From: Mucilaginibacter sp. 14171R-50
GTDB lineage: Bacteria; Bacteroidota; Bacteroidia; Sphingobacteriales; Sphingobacteriaceae
Assembly (NCBI RefSeq): GCF_010093045.1
Contig: NZ_CP048115.1
Coordinates: forward strand, 4,030,001 to 4,094,000
Direction of reading: 5' to 3'
Length of the DNA stretch: 64,000 nucleotides
The notes below the pieces were generated by a model. That model was given only the letters and a program-made list of their open reading frames with translations. It was not told where the DNA came from and did not search any database. Shown piece by piece: positions 60,445 to 64,000 of this stretch (the stretch's first letter is position 1; the number at the start of each line of letters is the position of its first letter). The translations under genes and the position numbers were made by a program.

Positions 60445-61375
60445 CGCTATTGGCGATGACATGCGGATCAATGCAAAAAACATCAGCATTGTTACCGGCA
60501 TATCCATCGCATACTTAATTTTATCATACTTTCTGGTTGGCTTTAAAACCGATCAGCTTATTTTGATGGGCATATTTAACATATTGTTTTATGCCACGGC
60601 AACTACCCGCAAGTTTATACTTGGCTTTTCTATCTTCATCGTTTATTGGATCATTTTCGATTATATGAAGGCGTTCCCCAATTATAATTATAATGATGTA
60701 GCCATAGGCAGCCTTTACCATGCCGAAAAAAGCCTTTTTGGTATAACGCTGAACGGCAGCACCCTTACCCCAAACGAATATCTGCGCCTTAAAAGCACCA
60801 ACATTGTTGATGTAGCTGCCGGTCTGTTCTATCTGTGCTGGATCCCCGTTCCTCTCGCGTTCGCGGCGTTCCTGTTCTTCAAAAATAAACGGCAGTTCCT
60901 GTACTTTTCGTTAACGTTTGTACTGGTTAATATGCTGGGTTTTATTGTTTATTACGCCTATCCCGCCGCGCCACCCTGGTATATTCAGTTTCATGGCTTC
61001 ACTTTCCACCCCCTAACGCAGGGTAATACAGCAGGCCTGGCGCGTTTCGACAGGTTTTTTAATATCAACCTCTTTAAATCCATCTACTCAAAGGGATCAA
61101 ACGTTTTTGCAGCAATGCCGTCACTGCACTCATCCTACCCGGTTATTGTACTTTATTATGGCATTAAAAACAAGCTGGGCCTTGTTAACTGGTTTTTTGG
61201 CGTGGTAATGCTGGGTATTTGGTTTACCGCCGTTTATGCCAGCCACCATTACGTGCTCGACGTGCTGGCGGGTATTGTTTGCGCCTCGCTGGGTATAATG
61301 CTTTTCAACTGGATGCAAGCGGCATCAGGTAATTTTAACCGCTTTTTAAGCCGCTACGAAGGCGTGATACAATAA
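60437..61375 (+). CDS. AUR1-like PAP2 enzyme, candidate inositol phosphorylceramide synthase
   Basis: 312 residues with about six membrane helices. The motif set is that of AUR1/IPC synthase rather than a plain phosphatase: YPAAPPWY (175-182), MPSLHSSY with P228-S-L-H231, and SHHYVLD with His271 and Asp275. The K-x6-RP motif of classical PAP2 phosphatases is missing. Such enzymes move inositol phosphate from phosphatidylinositol to ceramide. It could instead remove phosphate from phosphatidylinositol phosphate, since PAP2 chemistry covers both. An internal start at 60461 (MRINAKN) is also possible. Last gene of the cluster. Confidence 0.85.
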   Translation: MANAIGDDMRINAKNISIVTGISIAYLILSYFLVGFKTDQLILMGIFNILFYATATTRKFILGFSIFIVYWIIFDYMKAFPNYNYNDVAIGSLYHAEKSLFGITLNGSTLTPNEYLRLKSTNIVDVAAGLFYLCWIPVPLAFAAFLFFKNKRQFLYFSLTFVLVNMLGFIVYYAYPAAPPWYIQFHGFTFHPLTQGNTAGLARFDRFFNINLFKSIYSKGSNVFAAMPSLHSSYPVIVLYYGIKNKLGLVNWFFGVVMLGIWFTAVYASHHYVLDVLAGIVCASLGIMLFNWMQAASGNFNRFLSRYEGVIQ

Positions 61376-61603
61376 CTGTAACATTTACTTATTGTGTACA
61401 CTATTATATACTGCTTTTTTTAGCAGTTGATGGGCTTTATTGTAATTAAAATCCATGCGCATAAGCGTAAGTAGCTATAAATCAATATTATTATGGCTAT
61501 TAATGGCATTTGTTGTAACTTGCAAGCCCCCGCGATAAAGTATTAATAATTACGGGCATAAGATTTGAATAGGTAATATGACTTATTTGATATCTGCAAC
61601 CAG

Positions 61604-62389
61604 ATGAAAAAACTTGTTATACTTTTCACATTTATATTAGCCGCTACAACATTTGCCGCTCACGCTCACATTGGCGATGATAACCGCAATTACATAGATA
61701 GCCTTAAACAAAAACTGCAGCTTACTACCAACGATACGCTTAAGGGGGCCATCTATACCCAAATTGCGACAGAATATTTAAAGTTTGATAAACAACCCAA
61801 TCGCAATTTAAAGGCCTACTACCAAACCGAGGCCATACACTACACCCTGCTGGCCCTGCACAATTATAGTTATTATGAAGATACCACCGGCATACGGTCG
61901 AGTTTTGACGACCTTGCCAGGGTTTACGTAGCGCAAAAAAAATACAGCGAGGCAAAGTGGTTCACACTTCAATCAAACAAAATTTCGCGTCAGAAAAAAG
62001 ATATCGCCAACATCGTAAGTTCGCTGGTAAGGTTATCAGCCATAAAAATGGAACTGAAGGAATACAAAATGGCTATGCGCGACCTAAACGAAGCGTTAAA
62101 ATGGAGCACTGTTAACAAAATGCCTGCTTTAGAAGCCGTTGTGCAGCAAAACTACGCCTACCTGTACAATCGCTTAAAGGATTATGAAAAAGGGGATATA
62201 GCCGAAAAAAGGGCCTCAGAAATAGCAGCGCAGTTGCAGCGTGATGACGAATTGAAAGCTGTTACCATTACTTTTGATAACAGCCCTGTAAAAGATACTA
62301 AGCCCGCCGCAACCAAAAAGAAAAAGGCAAATATTGTTGTTAAAAAATCTTCAAAGGCAGTTTCTGCCAAAAAACTGGCATCGTTATAA
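61604..62389 (+). CDS. secreted TPR protein with basic tail
   Basis: 261 residues, signal peptide (MKKLVILFTFILAATTFAAHAH). The mature part is helical with tetratricopeptide-type pairs (NDTLKGAIYTQIATEYLKF, YSEAKWFTLQSNKISRQKKDIANIVSSLVRLSAIKMELKEYKMAMRDLNEALKWS, VVQQNYAYLYNRLKDYEKGDIAEKRASE). It resembles the sensor part of Bacteroidota TPR histidine kinases but has no membrane anchor or kinase. The last 30 residues are Lys-rich. Function unknown. Confidence 0.78.
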   Translation: MKKLVILFTFILAATTFAAHAHIGDDNRNYIDSLKQKLQLTTNDTLKGAIYTQIATEYLKFDKQPNRNLKAYYQTEAIHYTLLALHNYSYYEDTTGIRSSFDDLARVYVAQKKYSEAKWFTLQSNKISRQKKDIANIVSSLVRLSAIKMELKEYKMAMRDLNEALKWSTVNKMPALEAVVQQNYAYLYNRLKDYEKGDIAEKRASEIAAQLQRDDELKAVTITFDNSPVKDTKPAATKKKKANIVVKKSSKAVSAKKLASL

Positions 62390-62473
62390 CCTCCCCTCGC
62401 GTATCTTCATAAAATTGACATAGGGTTATATGTATTTAAACCATAGTGCGTTAATACTGTCAAAATCAGCGTT

Positions 62474-63037
62474 ATGAAGAAATATGTATCAGGTATTTTT
62501 ATCGCGTTATCAGCTATGGCACTCAGTTCGTTTATATTAATAAGCCGTACTGACGAACATTCATTATTTAAACAGGAATTTTTAGATCTGATCAATCAAA
62601 CCCGCGCTAAGGGCTGCAAATGTGGCGATACTTATTTCCCCCCGGCGCCGCCCATGGTTTGGAACAATGACCTGGAAGAAGCCGCCAAAGGCCACGCGCA
62701 GGATATGGCCAGGCAAAATTACTTTAGCCACGAAAGTAAGGATGGCCGCACCATGAACACCCGTATTATTACTGCCGGGTATGTTTTTAAAGGCTGGAAA
62801 AGCTTTATGATCGGCGAAAATATTGCCTTTGGGCAAAACAGCATACCCGAGGTAATGGCAGGCTGGTTTAAAAGCGAGGGCCATTGCCGTAACCTGATGA
62901 ACCCCGGCTTTAAGGAAGTTGGCGTGGCCGAATATAATAAATACTGGGTACAGGATTTTGGCGGCCGGGAAGCGTTTAGCAAACAGCAACAGGAACTTAT
63001 AAAAAGCGGAAAATACCGTTTAATAGAGAAGAATTGA
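62474..63037 (+). CDS. CAP (SCP/PR1) domain protein
   Basis: 187 residues with an N-terminal hydrophobic signal or anchor. The CAP fold is clear: FLDLINQTRAKGCKCGDTYFPPAPPMVWNNDLEEAAKGHAQDMARQNYFSHESKDG (first His), GENIAFGQNSIPEVMAGWFKSEGHCRNLMNPGFKEVGVAEY (second His and the acidic residues) and WVQDFG. Bacterial members of this group are secreted and of varied or unknown activity. KCGD gives a Cys pair (KGCKCG) that may be disulfide-bonded. The TGA stop lies within a 7-bp repeat tract. Confidence 0.92.
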   Translation: MKKYVSGIFIALSAMALSSFILISRTDEHSLFKQEFLDLINQTRAKGCKCGDTYFPPAPPMVWNNDLEEAAKGHAQDMARQNYFSHESKDGRTMNTRIITAGYVFKGWKSFMIGENIAFGQNSIPEVMAGWFKSEGHCRNLMNPGFKEVGVAEYNKYWVQDFGGREAFSKQQQELIKSGKYRLIEKN

Positions 63038-63082
63038 GTCTGGAGTCTAAAATCTGGAGTCTAAAGTCTTTAGTTCTAAGTC
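63034..63082. repeat. degenerate heptamer tract at the CAP gene end
   Basis: Seven 7-bp units: TTGAGTC, TGGAGTC, TAAAATC, TGGAGTC, TAAAGTC, TTTAGTT, CTAAGTC. The CAP stop codon TGA (63035-63037) is part of the first unit. The last 11 bp (AGTTCTAAGTC, 63072-63082) pair with 63140-63150. Confidence 0.85.
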
Positions 63083-63100
63083 GTGGTATGATTTTCCTAC

Positions 63101-63149
63101 CTTCAACTTTGAACTTTCAACTTTCAACTTTCAACTTAAGACTTAGAAC
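63101..63149. repeat. degenerate heptamer tract at the DUF1456 gene end
   Basis: Seven 7-bp units: CTTCAAC, TTTGAAC, TTTCAAC, TTTCAAC, TTTCAAC, TTAAGAC, TTAGAAC. The reverse stop codon of DUF1456 (63136-63138) and its last codons lie in units six and seven. Confidence 0.85.
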
Positions 63150-63378
63150 TATGCTTCTCAGGCTTTGGCCCGCGCAGGTGTAATACCAGTCCGTTCAAAA
63201 AATTGCGCAATAGCTGATCTTTACAGGGCTGAAAATTTGGGTGATCTTCACTGCGGAAGATGGCGCTCAATTCGGTTTTGGTGGTCCGGAAGTTGGCCAG
63301 TTTTAATATCTCGATGATCTCATCATCACGCAGCTGTAAAGCCACGCGAAGCTTTTTCATGATATCGTTATTGCTCAT
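63136..63378 (-). CDS. single-repeat DUF1456 (YehS-like) protein
   Basis: 80 residues. NNDIMKKLRVALQLRDDEIIEILKLANFRTTKTELSAIFRSEDHPNFQPCKDQLLRNFLNGLVLHLRG matches one DUF1456 repeat. E. coli YehS has two such repeats in about 155 residues, so this is a half-length form. The function is unknown. The final residues HSSKS and the stop come from the heptamer tract, so the gene end has been shaped by the repeat and a second repeat may have been lost. Start ATG 63378 lies 4 nt after a -7 element. Confidence 0.82.
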   Translation of the reverse strand: MSNNDIMKKLRVALQLRDDEIIEILKLANFRTTKTELSAIFRSEDHPNFQPCKDQLLRNFLNGLVLHLRGPKPEKHSSKS

Positions 63379-63382
63379 ACTG

Positions 63383-63390
63383 CAAATATA
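63383..63390 (-). promoter_or_regulatory. -7 promoter element abutting the DUF1456 gene
   Basis: Reverse strand TATATTTG matches TAnnTTTG and ends 4 nt before the ATG. It also lies 12 bp downstream of the stop of the preceding reverse gene. Confidence 0.55.
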
Positions 63391-63401
63391 AATATAGTTT
63401 A

Positions 63402-64000
63402 TTAGTTATCCGCCCAGCCCATTAGCTGCATTACGCGTTTAAATTCGTTTTGCACGGATGCCTGTATAGTTATTTCTTGCCCCGTAACCGGATGATCAAA
63501 CGTTAATTGCCGCGCGTGCAGCAGCATGGTTTCCATCTCCCAGGTCTCTTTAAAAAATTTATTTTGCTTATTACAGCCATGCGTGCGGTCGCCAATAATG
63601 GGGTGAAATATATGCGCGAAGTGTTTACGCAGCTGGTGCATGCGCCCTGTTTCCGGCGATGCTTCTATGATTGAGTATCTCGAGGTGGGGTGCGCGCCAA
63701 ACGGTACATCCAGTTCGGCCCTGTTCAGGGTAACATAACGGGTCAATGCATCCTGTAGCGTGCCGTTCTCTTTACGCAAGGGATAGTCTATCTCTGCGGC
63801 ATCCGGGGTATAACCCCGCAATATCGCCAGGTATTTCTTTTTCACCCGATTTTCCATAAACGCCTGCTGCATGGCTATCTCGGCAGGCTTATCAAACGCG
63901 AATAGCAACACCCCGCCTGTCTTCCTGTCTATCCTGTGCACGGGGTTTACCTTTCTGCCGGTCTGGTCGCGCAGCAACTGCAACGCAAACTCTTCGGCAT
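63402..64000 (-). CDS. RluA-superfamily pseudouridine synthase, TruC-like, 5' end outside window
   Basis: About 199 residues, open to the window edge; the first full codons read AEEFALQLLRDQTGRKVNPVHRIDRKTGGVLLFAFDK. HRIDRKTGG is the catalytic motif, with the Asp as nucleophile. RVKKKYLAILRGY, DYPLRKENG and the closing GRMHQLRKHFAHIFHPIIGDRTHGCNKQN, LLHARQLTFDHPVTG follow TruC of E. coli, which makes pseudouridine-65 in tRNA. The missing N-terminus should be about 35-45 residues. The partial status is due to the window only. Confidence 0.9.
   Translation of the reverse strand, partial: AEEFALQLLRDQTGRKVNPVHRIDRKTGGVLLFAFDKPAEIAMQQAFMENRVKKKYLAILRGYTPDAAEIDYPLRKENGTLQDALTRYVTLNRAELDVPFGAHPTSRYSIIEASPETGRMHQLRKHFAHIFHPIIGDRTHGCNKQNKFFKETWEMETMLLHARQLTFDHPVTGQEITIQASVQNEFKRVMQLMGWADN

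Noticed and set aside
63034..63149. Short regular repeats as a possible CRISPR array
   Set aside because: The period is 7 bp with no spacers and no cas genes are nearby; it is a degenerate tandem tract.

Overview
The window looks like a chromosomal segment of a Bacteroidota bacterium of the family Sphingobacteriaceae, most like Mucilaginibacter or Pedobacter. The grounds are mid-40s %GC by eye, many TAnnTTTG -7 promoter elements, almost no Shine-Dalgarno sequences, a SusC/Oar-like TonB-dependent receptor, DUF4468, DUF5686 and DUF4833 proteins, a type III glutamine synthetase and a sphingolipid serine palmitoyltransferase very close to the Sphingobacterium type. I see no rRNA, tRNA, insertion sequence, phage gene or CRISPR array.

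Layout. 1-6.1 kb: the end of a VOC protein and a large alpha-2-macroglobulin. 6.1-10 kb: a palindromic intergenic repeat, then the reverse-strand pair purL plus a YaeR-like VOC protein, and a TonB protein. 10-14.6 kb: a DUF4468 protein and a BBP2 porin, divergent from glutamine synthetase III. 14.7-22.9 kb: ClC chloride channel, purM, an Oar-like TonB receptor and dihydrolipoyl dehydrogenase. 23-33.4 kb: carboxylesterase, SelW-like protein, Rrf2 regulator, a TPR protein ending in a histidine-kinase phosphoacceptor-like helix without an ATPase domain, a repeat-bearing small lipoprotein, an RluA-type pseudouridine synthase, a Lys/Ala-rich protein, a PhoB-type response regulator, a TlpA thioredoxin, gatB and a 13-residue-repeat secreted protein. 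33.4-39.5 kb: alaS divergent from a MerR regulator, ComEC and a DUF4412-like protein. 39.5-44.9 kb: a compact operon CDF transporter / NUDIX / bioA / ferritin-like protein, an aminotransferase and a small beta-barrel. 45-51 kb: a tripartite RND efflux operon.

51.3-61.4 kb is the most interesting region. It is an apparent sphingolipid and inositol-lipid locus: serine palmitoyltransferase, a GNAT-like protein that may be the bacterial ceramide synthase, myo-inositol-1-phosphate synthase, GtrA, a DUF5686 outer-membrane protein, a CDP-alcohol phosphatidyltransferase, DUF4833, a fatty-acid (ceramide) hydroxylase and an AUR1-like PAP2 enzyme. Together these could make inositol phosphorylceramide from serine, acyl-CoA and glucose-6-phosphate. 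The last 2.6 kb holds TPR, CAP and DUF1456 proteins and a truncated TruC-like pseudouridine synthase.

Two features recur at small scale. First, degenerate 7-bp tandem tracts lie between genes, supply the stop codons of at least three genes, and once lie inside a coding region (bioA). Second, in five genes the TAnnTTTG -7 element ends only 3-6 nt before the ATG, which suggests leaderless or nearly leaderless mRNAs. Strong hairpin terminators, usually shared by convergent genes, separate most transcription units.
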